From positions 1 through 31,724 of the IMG/VR virus record IMGVR_UViG_3300025697_001371: a stretch of 31,724 bases of DNA; one strand, 5' to 3'. Each line of letters begins with the position of its first letter. Positions within the stretch are counted from its first letter, which is position 1. The translations under genes were made by a program, and so were the position numbers. Origin of the DNA: a virus. The notes under the pieces were generated by a model. It saw only the letters and a list, made by a program, of their open reading frames with translations. It was not told where the DNA came from and did not search any database. Of this stretch, positions 12,182-19,896 are shown in pieces.

Positions 12182-13114
12182 ATGGGAAAGAAATTAACGA
12201 TTGAGTATGTGAGAAGTAAGATGGTAGAGGTTGGATATGAGCTCTTATCTGACATATATATAAATAACAGAACCAAATTGATAGTTAGGTGCGATAAGGG
12301 GCATACATATCTTACTTCTTGGAATAACTTTCGTCAAGGATGTAGATGTCATGACCCACGTGCAAAGAAAACAATAGAAGAAGTGAGAGCTTTTGTTGAG
12401 AGTATTGGATATTATCTTGTTTCAACAGAGTATGTAAATTCTAGAGCTAAGATGATAACAATATGTTCTAGAGGGCATATATATTATATTAATTGGGATG
12501 GCTTAAATGCAGGAGATAGGTGTTCAAAGTGTGATGACGACAAGAGAAAAGGTGAAAATTGTCATCTATGGAAAGGTGGGGTAACTAAGCTTGATATTAT
12601 ATTATATGACACATTTGCTCATCAAATAGATTGGTGCGAAGAAGTAAGAAGAGATCCAGATAATAAGGATTGGCTACAGGTTAGGTGTACAAATTGCAAT
12701 GAATGGTTTATGCCAACAAGAAAAATGGTCAATAATAGAATTACAGCTGTTAATAATATAAATAAAGGAGCATGTAGATTTTATTGCTCAGAAGAATGCA
12801 AACATTCTTGCTCAATCTATAGGCAGGTAGAATACCCTAGAGACTTTAAATCAGACTACCACAGACATCCAGACTATACAGTCTGGGCTAAAATGATAAA
12901 AGAACGAGATAACTATGAATGTCAAATATGTGGCGAAACAGAAGGTATAAATGCACATCACTATGAAGGCCTGCATGTTAATGATATGCAGTCACTAGAC
13001 CTTGATATGGGTGTAACATTATGTGCGGAGTGCCACCACAGATCACATACTAGAAAAGGCTGTACTTATTATGATCTGCAGAAACGAAATGTGTGTAAAC
13101 AAAAACAAACCTAA
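12182..13114 (+). CDS. Free-standing HNH homing endonuclease, two zinc modules (copy 4)
   Basis: 310 residues. Only two modules precede the shared half: about 5-58 (CDKGH, ending CRCHDP with the last Cys displaced) and 63-117 (CSRGH, CSKC). The central block reads ILYDTFAHQIDWCEEVRRDP, the zinc ribbon has CTNC and CSEEC, and the nuclease has CQIC, HH and CAECHH. Its HNH-coding DNA matches copy 3 closely near the 3' end and copy 5 closely around 12890-12965, as expected of a mosaic. It sits between two small virion-type genes and is followed by a strong hairpin. Confidence 0.86.
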   Translation: MGKKLTIEYVRSKMVEVGYELLSDIYINNRTKLIVRCDKGHTYLTSWNNFRQGCRCHDPRAKKTIEEVRAFVESIGYYLVSTEYVNSRAKMITICSRGHIYYINWDGLNAGDRCSKCDDDKRKGENCHLWKGGVTKLDIILYDTFAHQIDWCEEVRRDPDNKDWLQVRCTNCNEWFMPTRKMVNNRITAVNNINKGACRFYCSEECKHSCSIYRQVEYPRDFKSDYHRHPDYTVWAKMIKERDNYECQICGETEGINAHHYEGLHVNDMQSLDLDMGVTLCAECHHRSHTRKGCTYYDLQKRNVCKQKQT

Positions 13115-13124
13115 TGTGTAATAT

Positions 13125-13163
13125 ATTGCTCATTAAGTACTAAGACAGGGCTTAATGAGCAAT
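13125..13163 (+). terminator. Long perfect hairpin after HNH 4 (possible terminator)
   Basis: ATTGCTCATTAAG (13125-13137) pairs perfectly with CTTAATGAGCAAT (13151-13163), 13 bp with a 13-nt loop, in the 182-nt gap 13115-13296. A second AT-rich hairpin (TATTGTA/TTACAATA) follows at once instead of a U-run, so an RNA-processing or mRNA-end-protecting role is as likely as termination. The rest of the gap shows no ORF; it ends with AAAGGAG, the SD of the next gene. Confidence 0.45.
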
Positions 13164-13296
13164 CTATTGTATATTATTTTACAATATCCTTCCATAATTT
13201 ATTACTTCCTTCTACTATTGATCTGTTGCTGTATATTTCTCAATCTCACGCTAACGCTGTTTGGAAGATATTATTATCATAAAGGAGTGATTATCA

Positions 13297-13668
13297 ATGA
13301 GTGTCCTTTCACAATCTGGCAGGTGGATGTTTAATGCTGCCACCGTCACTGCCACAACTTACGTATATACCGCCGCAGGAGGAAACAATGCCACTGCTGG
13401 ACTTTTTCCAATGAAGGCTGATTCCACAGTCGTTCAATACGGATGCGCAACCCTAAATGCTACGACGCTTTATCTCAGAATCGAGGGGAAATTTTCACCC
13501 CTAGATAGATGGGCCGAGGTCTATTCTACTAGTGTTACCTCAGCTTCTGTCGATCAATTAGTTAATATCTCGGAAAGTTTATCTGACATTAGAATGGGCG
13601 TAAAAGTTAGCAATTCTGCTACCCCCAACATTTTCTACGGGGGACTTGTGCTCACCGAACTGAAATAA
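13297..13668 (+). CDS. Putative small virion (decoration or fibre) protein
   Basis: 123 residues, beta-rich, low in charge, with many Thr/Ala/Ser/Val: RWMFNAATVTATTYVYTAAG, later LYLRIEGKFSPLDRW. No cysteine motif (two isolated residues at most) and no signal peptide. SD AAAGGAG precedes ATG by 10 nt. Base composition is less AT-rich than the HNH genes around it, like the scaffold-capsid genes. Its neighbours are small virion-like proteins and the lysis block. Family unrecognised; virion role inferred from composition and position. Confidence 0.5.
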   Translation: MSVLSQSGRWMFNAATVTATTYVYTAAGGNNATAGLFPMKADSTVVQYGCATLNATTLYLRIEGKFSPLDRWAEVYSTSVTSASVDQLVNISESLSDIRMGVKVSNSATPNIFYGGLVLTELK

Positions 13669-13682
13669 GGGGGGATCTATAT

Positions 13683-14204
13683 ATGGCTTATACAATAGGT
13701 AGTACAAAAGGTGCTGAAGCTCTAGAAGGGTTAGAAACCCTAATAGAAAACAACACAGATAGTATTCCCCAATTTGGTGGATCAGTTTATTATGTAGATC
13801 AAAGTGAGACAGATAATAGCGGGGATGGTACATGTCCTACATGCGCCAAGAAAACAATTTCTGCAGCTATAACTGCTGCATCTGCTGGTGATGCTATTAG
13901 TGTTAAGGCTGGAACTTATACAGAAAATGTCACAGTTAATAAAGCCTCTCTTGAGTTATGGGGAGAAATAGGAGCTGTAATTGTTGGTGCTGGGACGTTA
14001 TATGCTTATCTGGCTCATCGTGATATACAGCAATATCATGACTCATGTTTTGATTTTAGTGCTGGTAGTAGTAAAGATTTCACTCGTATGTTATGGGAAA
14101 CTCCTAGAGGTATGAATACAAATGATGGTTTGGTTATCAGAAGTCAGAATGGGTCAGATAGTGGTACCTGTACCTATAACGTAACTGCGATCTATAGAGA
14201 CTAA
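13683..14204 (+). CDS. Short beta-helix (pectate-lyase-like) protein
   Basis: 173 residues. After a 30-residue helical lead comes YYVDQSETDNSGDGTC, CAKKTISAAITAASAGD, AISVKAGTYTENVTVNK. This is the opening of right-handed parallel beta-helix domains (DUF1565/pectate-lyase-like), where a VD...G.G....P..TI..A....GD.I.V..GTY.ENV pattern starts the solenoid. Full proteins of this kind usually contain many more coils; here only a few are present, so it is either a small capping protein or a shortened tailspike-like gene. The stop is followed by the membrane protein at 14222 after 17 nt. A virion-surface, sugar-binding role is plausible but inferred. Confidence 0.55.
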   Translation: MAYTIGSTKGAEALEGLETLIENNTDSIPQFGGSVYYVDQSETDNSGDGTCPTCAKKTISAAITAASAGDAISVKAGTYTENVTVNKASLELWGEIGAVIVGAGTLYAYLAHRDIQQYHDSCFDFSAGSSKDFTRMLWETPRGMNTNDGLVIRSQNGSDSGTCTYNVTAIYRD

Positions 14205-14221
14205 GGATGGTGTGATTCTGC

Positions 14222-14437
14222 ATGGACAACAAAGAGGTTGTAACAGAAAAGAATTTATTTACTCATATTGAATATATTAGAGAAGATGTTAAAGAAATTA
14301 AAGTACGACTTGAAAAACATTATATTACTAAACAAGAGTTCGAACCTATCAGGAAGTTAGTCTACGGAGTAGTTGCCTTGATAGGAACGTGTATTGCAGG
14401 GGCTATACTAAAGATATTATTAATGGGGTGGGCTTAA
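14222..14437 (+). CDS. XhlA-like holin-associated membrane protein
   Basis: 71 residues: a charged helical segment (about 12-45, IREDVKEIKVRLEKH) followed by one C-terminal membrane helix (about 46-68, VYGVVALIGTCIAGAILKIL). This coiled-coil-plus-tail-anchor layout is that of XhlA-type proteins, which act with holins at the membrane in phage lysis. The next two genes, a membrane-anchored protein and an NlpC/P60 hydrolase, support a lysis block. Its TAA overlaps the ATG of the following gene (TAATG). The family assignment comes from architecture and size only. Confidence 0.65.
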   Translation: MDNKEVVTEKNLFTHIEYIREDVKEIKVRLEKHYITKQEFEPIRKLVYGVVALIGTCIAGAILKILLMGWA

Positions 14438-14916
14438 TGATAAGAAATATATTGTCATACTCAGTTCTCATTTTATCCCTTTTATTTGCTATTGGAATAG
14501 CGGCTATTTATCTTGTTCCTTGGTATATCTTATCACCAGTAATTGAGGTCAAACATCAAACCTACAATCCTGGGGGGACTGTATGTGTTAAATTTACACG
14601 TAACGCTTTAATTAATATGAGAGCTGTAGCTATGAGAGAATTAGTTAGGGTTGATAGCAAAGGGGCTTATCATGAAGAAGCTAAGGTTACGTGGGCAGTA
14701 AATATTGAAAAAGGGAAAAGGACAATTTGGGTGAGTTATTCACTCCCAGACTGTTGTGATGAGAGTGAAAAGATACGTAGAAATGGGTTTCCTTGTGTTT
14801 ATTATGAAGAGAATACCTATAGATTTACTGGTAATACTACTTACAAGGTTCTTGGATTAATAAATCGAACAGTTTATTGGGAAAGTAATTCATTCAGGAT
14901 AGAGTTGGTGGGATAG
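14437..14916 (+). CDS. Membrane-anchored protein in the lysis block, function unknown
   Basis: 159 residues from ATG 14437, which overlaps the preceding stop; an upstream in-frame start at 14389 would lie within the previous gene. An N-terminal membrane helix (about 5-32, SVLILSLLFAIGIAAIYLVP) is followed by an extracytoplasmic beta-rich domain with a CC pair in the middle (LPDCCDESEKI) and ISE-like strands. Sandwiched by 1-nt overlaps between the XhlA-like gene and the hydrolase, it may be a lysis accessory or cell-surface protein. No lipobox is seen, so it is not a typical spanin pair member. Confidence 0.6.
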   Translation: MIRNILSYSVLILSLLFAIGIAAIYLVPWYILSPVIEVKHQTYNPGGTVCVKFTRNALINMRAVAMRELVRVDSKGAYHEEAKVTWAVNIEKGKRTIWVSYSLPDCCDESEKIRRNGFPCVYYEENTYRFTGNTTYKVLGLINRTVYWESNSFRIELVG

Positions 14917-15332
14917 TGGAAACACAAAGAGAGATGGCGGTTAAGATAGCATGGCGTATGTGGGGCATTCCATATATCTGGGGTGGTGATGATCCTGTTG
15001 ATGGGTTTGACTGTTCTGGAATGTGTGTTGAGATATTAAAGTCTGTTGGTGTCCTATCACGCAAAGGGGATTGGAGTGCTCACGGTCTGTATAGACTATT
15101 TGAGGGTAATGAGGTCGATACTCCGGTTGAGGGGTGTCTGGTGTTTTGGGGACAACCTGCTTATATCACCCACGTTGAATTTGTAATATCAGATAATCTT
15201 TGTATTGGGGCTTCTGGAGGTGGTAGAAGGACTCTTACGTGGCGGGATGCTGTACGACAAAATGCTTATATTAAGATTCGTCCTTGGCCTACTAGAGGTG
15301 GAGACAGGTTCTTTGTTGATCCATTTATATAA
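14916..15332 (+). CDS. NlpC/P60-family cell-wall peptidase (endolysin candidate)
   Basis: 138 residues, GTG start overlapping the previous TAG by one base. Motifs of the papain-like NlpC/P60 fold: YIWGGDDPVDGFDCSGM with catalytic Cys33, VEGCLVFWG before the His strand, and THVEF with His87. It should cleave stem-peptide bonds in peptidoglycan. It has no signal peptide and no separate wall-binding domain, as expected for a small endolysin released by a holin. Placement directly after XhlA-like and membrane-anchored genes favours lysis, but a tail-associated wall hydrolase is an alternative because NlpC/P60 domains occur at tail tips too. Confidence 0.85.
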   Translation: METQREMAVKIAWRMWGIPYIWGGDDPVDGFDCSGMCVEILKSVGVLSRKGDWSAHGLYRLFEGNEVDTPVEGCLVFWGQPAYITHVEFVISDNLCIGASGGGRRTLTWRDAVRQNAYIKIRPWPTRGGDRFFVDPFI

Positions 15333-15341
15333 AAGGGTAAT

Positions 15342-15530
15342 ATGGAAACTACAAATAAATTATGGAACAACCTAGCTAAAAGAGGTGGTCACACAGTATA
15401 CTCTTTTAAAGTCAATCTTTTTGCTATACGTGATTGGTGGATTGAAAGAAAGAAAAAGAAATTAGAATCATATAATTGGGGATATGAATGTGGATGTGGC
15501 GCTGTTGGTTATTTATCGACTCCGTATTGA
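15342..15530 (+). CDS. Small basic protein, function unknown
   Basis: 62 residues: NKLWNNLAKRGGHTVYSF, then IRDWWIERKKKKLES, then a CGCG pair near the end. ATG follows AAAAGGG. Not membrane-spanning. It shares with the next tiny gene an aromatic, basic character (W and R/K). It lies in a small-gene strip between the hydrolase and the glycan island. No family recognised. Confidence 0.45.
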   Translation: METTNKLWNNLAKRGGHTVYSFKVNLFAIRDWWIERKKKKLESYNWGYECGCGAVGYLSTPY

Positions 15531-15573
15531 CCAGTACACGGTCTTCGTCTTGTGCGAAGAAAGGTAAAGAATA

Positions 15574-15690
15574 ATGATAACTGAACAGAAGCTTTATTTT
15601 AGGGATTGGAAAGTTAGCTGGCTAAGGTGGGTATGGGCAAGAATTAAATTGTCGTTACTCAATATGTGGAATAGAATAAGATGGTGGTAA
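15574..15690 (+). CDS. Trp-rich 38-residue peptide
   Basis: MITEQKLYFRDWKVSWLRWV begins it; seven Trp in 38 residues with Arg/Lys interspersed, ending WNRIRWW. GAAAGG lies before the ATG, and a TCTTCG/CGAAGA hairpin (15542-15560) stands just upstream. Such a composition suits a membrane-interface amphipathic helix. It ends 13 nt before the SD-led start of the next gene. A coding role is likely from the clean start and spacing but unproven. Confidence 0.45.
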   Translation: MITEQKLYFRDWKVSWLRWVWARIKLSLLNMWNRIRWW

Positions 15691-15703
15691 ATTTAGAGGA
15701 GAT

Positions 15704-17221
15704 ATGACAGATAAAAAATTGTATTTTGGGCCGGACGAGAAGATAGTGGTATTCTTTTCAATATCAGAATTAGGTTGGCACTTACAGATGCTACAAGGAC
15801 GTATGAGACAACTCAAACAAACTAAGTATCCAGATCATAAGTTCATTTGTTTTTGTGATTTAGATAGGCACGTATTTCATCAAGATTTCGTATTCACAAC
15901 AATCGCCCTTCCCAACTTTTTCTACGAAGCGGGGCTAGAGCGAGATTGCTTTGAGGCACCTCCTCCAGAGTCTCCTCCAGGAGCACTTACAGATCCAGTT
16001 ATGTATGCAAAACTGATAGAGTACTTTAGGGGATTCTACGATCATACTTCTGAGAATACTGTGGAAATTTGGCCACCTAGAGGTTGCAGTCAATGGGCTA
16101 AGAATCAAATTCAACTTTTCTGCAAATACACGACTGCACCAATCCCCAATGAACGTCCGGTCATAACGATTTTTCCAAGGGGAAGGGCGAGAGCGGCAAA
16201 TAGAAACGTACCACCCTCTGTTTGGCACGGGATAGTGGATAGTCTGAAACAGACATTCACAGTAGTTTTAGCGGGCACACCGGAAGGTGCTTGTTTAGGC
16301 AATTATCCGAAAGACCAAAGTGTGATTAATTTGATAAGCGATACTCCAGATACTGAACGAATTATACAGTGGCTTAATACAAGTGTATGTTCCATTTCTT
16401 CACAGAGTGGGGGAACTCATATTAGCTTACTTTCAGGATGTCCTTCATATATCATAGGCCACGAAAGACAACGCCATTGTGTAGACGAAAATAGACTTAA
16501 CACACCAACTACTTTTAGAACTGTCCCTGGGAATAGTTATATGAGTATTAGTGCGGAGCAGGTGTTGGATGATGTGCAAACTTTTCTTTATAACTTGCAA
16601 GAGGCTGGCATGTTCGAAAAATTGGACCGCCCGGCTCTTCGCAATTTACAAGGTCAGAAAGATCTTGTTGGTGTTGAGTTAGGAGTTTTCAAGGCGGCTA
16701 ATGCAGCGAATATTCTTCAGTTCCTTGACATTAAGAAGCTGTATTTAGTTGACCCATTTCTTAGTTATGCAGGGAAAGAATTGGACGTGAAGACTTCAGA
16801 GGAAATTGAAAAAACAGCAAACCTTAATTTGAGGCAGTATCCAGCAGACAAGGTGGAGTGGATTAAAAAGAAATCTGTTGATGCTGTTGATGACACCCCA
16901 GATGATTTGGATTTTTGTTATCTTGATTCTGATCATACTTACGAAAATGTTATGGTTGAGCTTGAATTATACTACAAAAAAGTCAAAGATGGTGGAGTTA
17001 TTGGTGGCCACGATTACGATAAATCCTCTGCAGACAATGGGGTAAAACGTGCAGTGGACAGCTTTTTTAAGGAGAAGGGTTTGGAAGTTCATTCTAAGAT
17101 GTGTCGTGATAGTGGAGGTCATACTATAGATTGGTGGGTAATAAAACCTACTACGTATGACGCTGTTCTGGAAAGAGACGCAGATATTCTAAGAGAAATG
17201 ATAGATAAGTCAATAGGGTAA
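15704..17221 (+). CDS. Glycosyltransferase (GT9-like) fused to a class I methyltransferase
   Basis: 505 residues, two domains. The N-terminal 1-300 looks like a GT-B glycosyltransferase of the heptosyltransferase/ADP-heptose type, with VITIFPRGR at about 153-161 and the late SSQSGGTHISLLSGCPS sugar-nucleotide loop (232-248). The C-terminal domain (about 320-480) is a Methyltransf_24-type SAM enzyme: LVGVELGVFKAANA, YLVDPF, DLDFCYLDSDHTYENV, GGVIGGHDYD. The pair would add and methylate a sugar. First gene of the glycan island, with SD GAGGAG. Its stop codon TAA is part of the GGGTAAGAG that opens the next HNH-leader element, so the element inserted exactly at the gene end. Confidence 0.75.
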   Translation: MTDKKLYFGPDEKIVVFFSISELGWHLQMLQGRMRQLKQTKYPDHKFICFCDLDRHVFHQDFVFTTIALPNFFYEAGLERDCFEAPPPESPPGALTDPVMYAKLIEYFRGFYDHTSENTVEIWPPRGCSQWAKNQIQLFCKYTTAPIPNERPVITIFPRGRARAANRNVPPSVWHGIVDSLKQTFTVVLAGTPEGACLGNYPKDQSVINLISDTPDTERIIQWLNTSVCSISSQSGGTHISLLSGCPSYIIGHERQRHCVDENRLNTPTTFRTVPGNSYMSISAEQVLDDVQTFLYNLQEAGMFEKLDRPALRNLQGQKDLVGVELGVFKAANAANILQFLDIKKLYLVDPFLSYAGKELDVKTSEEIEKTANLNLRQYPADKVEWIKKKSVDAVDDTPDDLDFCYLDSDHTYENVMVELELYYKKVKDGGVIGGHDYDKSSADNGVKRAVDSFFKEKGLEVHSKMCRDSGGHTIDWWVIKPTTYDAVLERDADILREMIDKSIG

Positions 17222-17284
17222 GAGTCTAATTAACTCTGAATGGGGGTGCCTCTATCACCCCCAACCCTTAACCTATAGAGGAGG
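17216..17284 (+). promoter_or_regulatory. HNH-leader pseudoknot RNA element, copy 5
   Basis: Hairpin AGAGT/ACTCT, then GGGGGTG (17242-17248)/CACCCCC (17256-17262). Loop CCTCTAT (17249-17255) is the exact reverse complement of ATAGAGG (17275-17281), which overlaps SD AGGAGG (17279-17284). GGGT (17216-17219) can pair with ACCC after the hairpin. The 5' end coincides with the stop of the preceding gene. Confidence 0.82.
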
Positions 17285-17291
17285 TAGAGAG

Positions 17292-18059
17292 ATGCGTAGT
17301 AATAAGAAAAAAACAATAGAATTTATTATGGGGTATGCCGCAGGTAGGAGAGGGGATGAGCTCTTATCCAAGATATACATAAACAATAAGATTAAGTTGA
17401 AATTTAAGTGTGGTAGAAAAGGGCACATATTTTGGATGTGTTGGGCTAACTATCAGACAGGGAAAGAGTGTAAAAGATGTAGTATAGAGAGGATGCAAGG
17501 TGTAGGTAATCCTAGTTATAGGGGGGGAGTAGTAAAATTAAATATTCCTTTATATGACACTTTTGCACATCAAGTAGATTGGTACGAAGAAGTGAGAAGA
17601 GACCCAGAGAATAATGATTGGCTTCAAGTTAGATGTACAAATAATGAGTGTGGTAAATGGTTTACTCCAAAGACGTCAGAAGTTTATAATAGAGTATATG
17701 CTGTAGATCATATAAATCAAGGAGCATGCAGATTTTATTGCTCTGAGGAGTGTAAACAAAGTTGTAGTATCTTTGGGCAGATAAAATATCCTAAAGGCCT
17801 TAAACCGGATTATCATAGACACCCAGACTACACTATTTGGGCTAAAATGATAAAAGAACGAGATAACTATGAATGTCAAATCTGTGGCGAAACAGAAGGC
17901 ATAAATGCACATCACTATGAAGGATTAAAAGTTAATGATATGCAATCATTAGATCTTGATATGGGTGTAACATTATGTAAGAAGTGCCATGATAGAGTGC
18001 ACTCCCAACCAGGTTGTACAACCTATGATCTACAAGAGAGGAATGTATGCAACCAATAA
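17292..18059 (+). CDS. Free-standing HNH homing endonuclease, one zinc module (copy 5)
   Basis: The shortest member, 255 residues: one module (about 7-63, CGRKGHIFWMCW and CKRC), then PLYDTFAHQVDWYEEVRRDP. The zinc ribbon here has CTNNEC in place of CTNC (one extra residue), then CSEEC. The nuclease has CQIC, HH and CKKCH. Around 17845-17925 its DNA is nearly identical to copy 4. SD AGGAGG lies in the pseudoknot. Its last 13 nt overlap the start of the glycosyltransferase at 18047, so it has become part of the island's transcription unit. Confidence 0.86.
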   Translation: MRSNKKKTIEFIMGYAAGRRGDELLSKIYINNKIKLKFKCGRKGHIFWMCWANYQTGKECKRCSIERMQGVGNPSYRGGVVKLNIPLYDTFAHQVDWYEEVRRDPENNDWLQVRCTNNECGKWFTPKTSEVYNRVYAVDHINQGACRFYCSEECKQSCSIFGQIKYPKGLKPDYHRHPDYTIWAKMIKERDNYECQICGETEGINAHHYEGLKVNDMQSLDLDMGVTLCKKCHDRVHSQPGCTTYDLQERNVCNQ

Positions 18060-18949
18060 TAGTCATTGGCGTATCAGACGTAGAATCATCAACTACAGTA
18101 TCAATTTGTAAAGCATTTGCTAAGATCCGACCAGTCATACCTATTAATTATAGGACGATTATATGGAGATTCGGAATGCCATATTTCGAGCGGCTTGTTT
18201 TAGATACTGTAAAAAAGTATGATCCCTATATGATGTTCTGCTGCAAGATTAATGGCGTTAATCCGCAACTTCTTAAAGATTGTAGTGAGCTTACAAAAGT
18301 AATTTATTGGCTCATGGACCCTCCAGAAACAGGAAAACAGTGCGGGGCAATATCTTTAGCTAAAGCTTCTCATTTCTCATTTTGTAGTGGGGGCGGTGCA
18401 GTACAGTGGATGATAGATGAGGGCGTTGAAAATTGTCATTTGGTGTTTGATGGCTGTGATACTGATATTTTTAAGCCAGTTCCAGCTGTATCTGATTATA
18501 TGGCTGATATCTCTTTTATAGGAGCTAAGAATCAAGAAAGGGACCTTTTCTTACAGGCCTTAGCAGACAATGGATTCCATACAAAAGCATATGGTTCAGG
18601 ATATTCAAGTAGTGTAATAAATGCACAGTTTGCTCAAGTATGTAACAGCTCAAAGATGATGTTATCTATGAACACATACAATCATCCAGACTACTTTTCC
18701 AATAGACTCTTACGGTATATGGGTTGTGGAAGCTGTACACTTCATTACGACCCAACAGAGACACTAAAAAAATACTTTAAGCCAGGAAAAGAGATAGTCT
18801 TATTCAAAGACAAAGAAGACTTGGTAGAGAAAGCTAAGTCACTTACAGATGAGCAAATTGGTAATATTGGTTTGGGCGGTAGGGATCGTACGATTAAACA
18901 CTATACTTGGAGCCATACGACTAACCACATCCTTCAGAGAATAAAATGA
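18047..18949 (+). CDS. CgeB-like glycosyltransferase
   Basis: 300 residues. GT-B architecture of the CgeB/Glyco_trans_1_2 group: N-terminal Rossmann start (PIIVIGVSDVE), a middle VIYWLMDPPE segment, DGCDTDIFKPV before a DISFIGAKNQERD strand. The C-terminal nucleotide-sugar loop reads SNRLLRYMGCGSCTLHYDP, followed by FKDKEDLVEKAKSL. Transfers a sugar from a nucleotide donor; acceptor unknown. ATG lies within the end of the HNH gene after GAGAGG. The TGA overlaps the next ATG (ATGA). It works with the neighbouring transferase of the same family, probably on successive sugars. Confidence 0.75.
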   Translation: MQPIIVIGVSDVESSTTVSICKAFAKIRPVIPINYRTIIWRFGMPYFERLVLDTVKKYDPYMMFCCKINGVNPQLLKDCSELTKVIYWLMDPPETGKQCGAISLAKASHFSFCSGGGAVQWMIDEGVENCHLVFDGCDTDIFKPVPAVSDYMADISFIGAKNQERDLFLQALADNGFHTKAYGSGYSSSVINAQFAQVCNSSKMMLSMNTYNHPDYFSNRLLRYMGCGSCTLHYDPTETLKKYFKPGKEIVLFKDKEDLVEKAKSLTDEQIGNIGLGGRDRTIKHYTWSHTTNHILQRIK

Positions 18950-19896
18950 AAATATTACTGATGTTTGATAGATATATCCCCCGCGATAGTAGGACGCGCG
19001 TTGGTTTTGCAGCTAAGTTAGGGGGAGACACTCATGAGTTTATGGTCTATGGCCCAGGTGAAGATAGCAAAGTATCTCCAGTTGAATATGATGAGAAGAT
19101 TACTGCAAAGGATTTATTAGATCTCACTCATCCAGATGTGCTATTATTTTTTCTTTATTCTCCTAATTGCTATAAATGGCTCCCGAAAGATATTTGTAAA
19201 TTGTCAATTCCATCAGTAATTGTGGAAGAGGATCACTATATAGTTGGAAGAGATGATAGTGTTTTTGATTGGTATAAAGAGATGAACTTCTCCCTATTAG
19301 TTCGTAGACATTGCTATGATGAGAAAGCTTCTATGTCGTCAGTATGGCTACCATTTAGTGCTAATGAATGGGAGTTTGAACCTACAGACGAGGTAAGATT
19401 AAACAAGATTGGGTTTGCAGGAAGTTGGAAAAGTAGCCAACCAGCATATGATATAAGACGAAAAGCTATTAGTGTTTTAGTTGAGAGTGGGCAGTTAGAC
19501 AAAAAGTATGGTAGAATTTGGGGCAAAGAGTATACAAATTATTTACAGGAACATATTGGTTGTTTAGCTTGTACTGGAGGATTTTTACATACACCACTAG
19601 CTAAAACATTCGAGATACCACTTTGTGGTACTGCAATGCTAACTAACAGAATGGAAGAGAAAGAGTTGTTGTGGGGCAAAGATAAGTGCTATTTTGAGTA
19701 TAAAGATGATATGTCAGATATAGTTGATGTTGCTAATGTGATTTTAAATGACAAGGATCAGGTTGCAGAAGTAACAGCTAATGCCTTGAGGGAAGTTAGA
19801 GCTAAACATACTGATGAGAAAAGGCTTATAGAATTTGAAAACATATTGGAGGGGTTAATAGCAGGTAACAGTATACCTAAAATTTGGAGTCAGTAA
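18946..19896 (+). CDS. Second CgeB-like glycosyltransferase
   Basis: 316 residues with the same general plan: MKILLMFDRYIPRDS, HPDVLLFFLYSPN, VIVEEDHYIV, then NKIGFAGSWKSS. The C-terminal donor-binding segment HTPLAKTFEIPLCGTAMLTN is followed by YKDDMSDIVDVANVIL. The residue pattern E-x7-E of many GT-B retaining enzymes is only partly visible. Coupled on both sides by 4-nt and 3-nt overlaps. Cytoplasmic, no membrane segment. Whether it modifies host polysaccharide or a virion protein cannot be told from sequence. Confidence 0.7.
   Translation: MKILLMFDRYIPRDSRTRVGFAAKLGGDTHEFMVYGPGEDSKVSPVEYDEKITAKDLLDLTHPDVLLFFLYSPNCYKWLPKDICKLSIPSVIVEEDHYIVGRDDSVFDWYKEMNFSLLVRRHCYDEKASMSSVWLPFSANEWEFEPTDEVRLNKIGFAGSWKSSQPAYDIRRKAISVLVESGQLDKKYGRIWGKEYTNYLQEHIGCLACTGGFLHTPLAKTFEIPLCGTAMLTNRMEEKELLWGKDKCYFEYKDDMSDIVDVANVILNDKDQVAEVTANALREVRAKHTDEKRLIEFENILEGLIAGNSIPKIWSQ

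Noticed and set aside
17216-17284. HDV-like or hammerhead ribozyme in the HNH leader
   Set aside because: Strand order does not give the nested double pseudoknot of HDV, and no hammerhead core (CUGAUGA...GAAA) is present. Another ribozyme type is not excluded.
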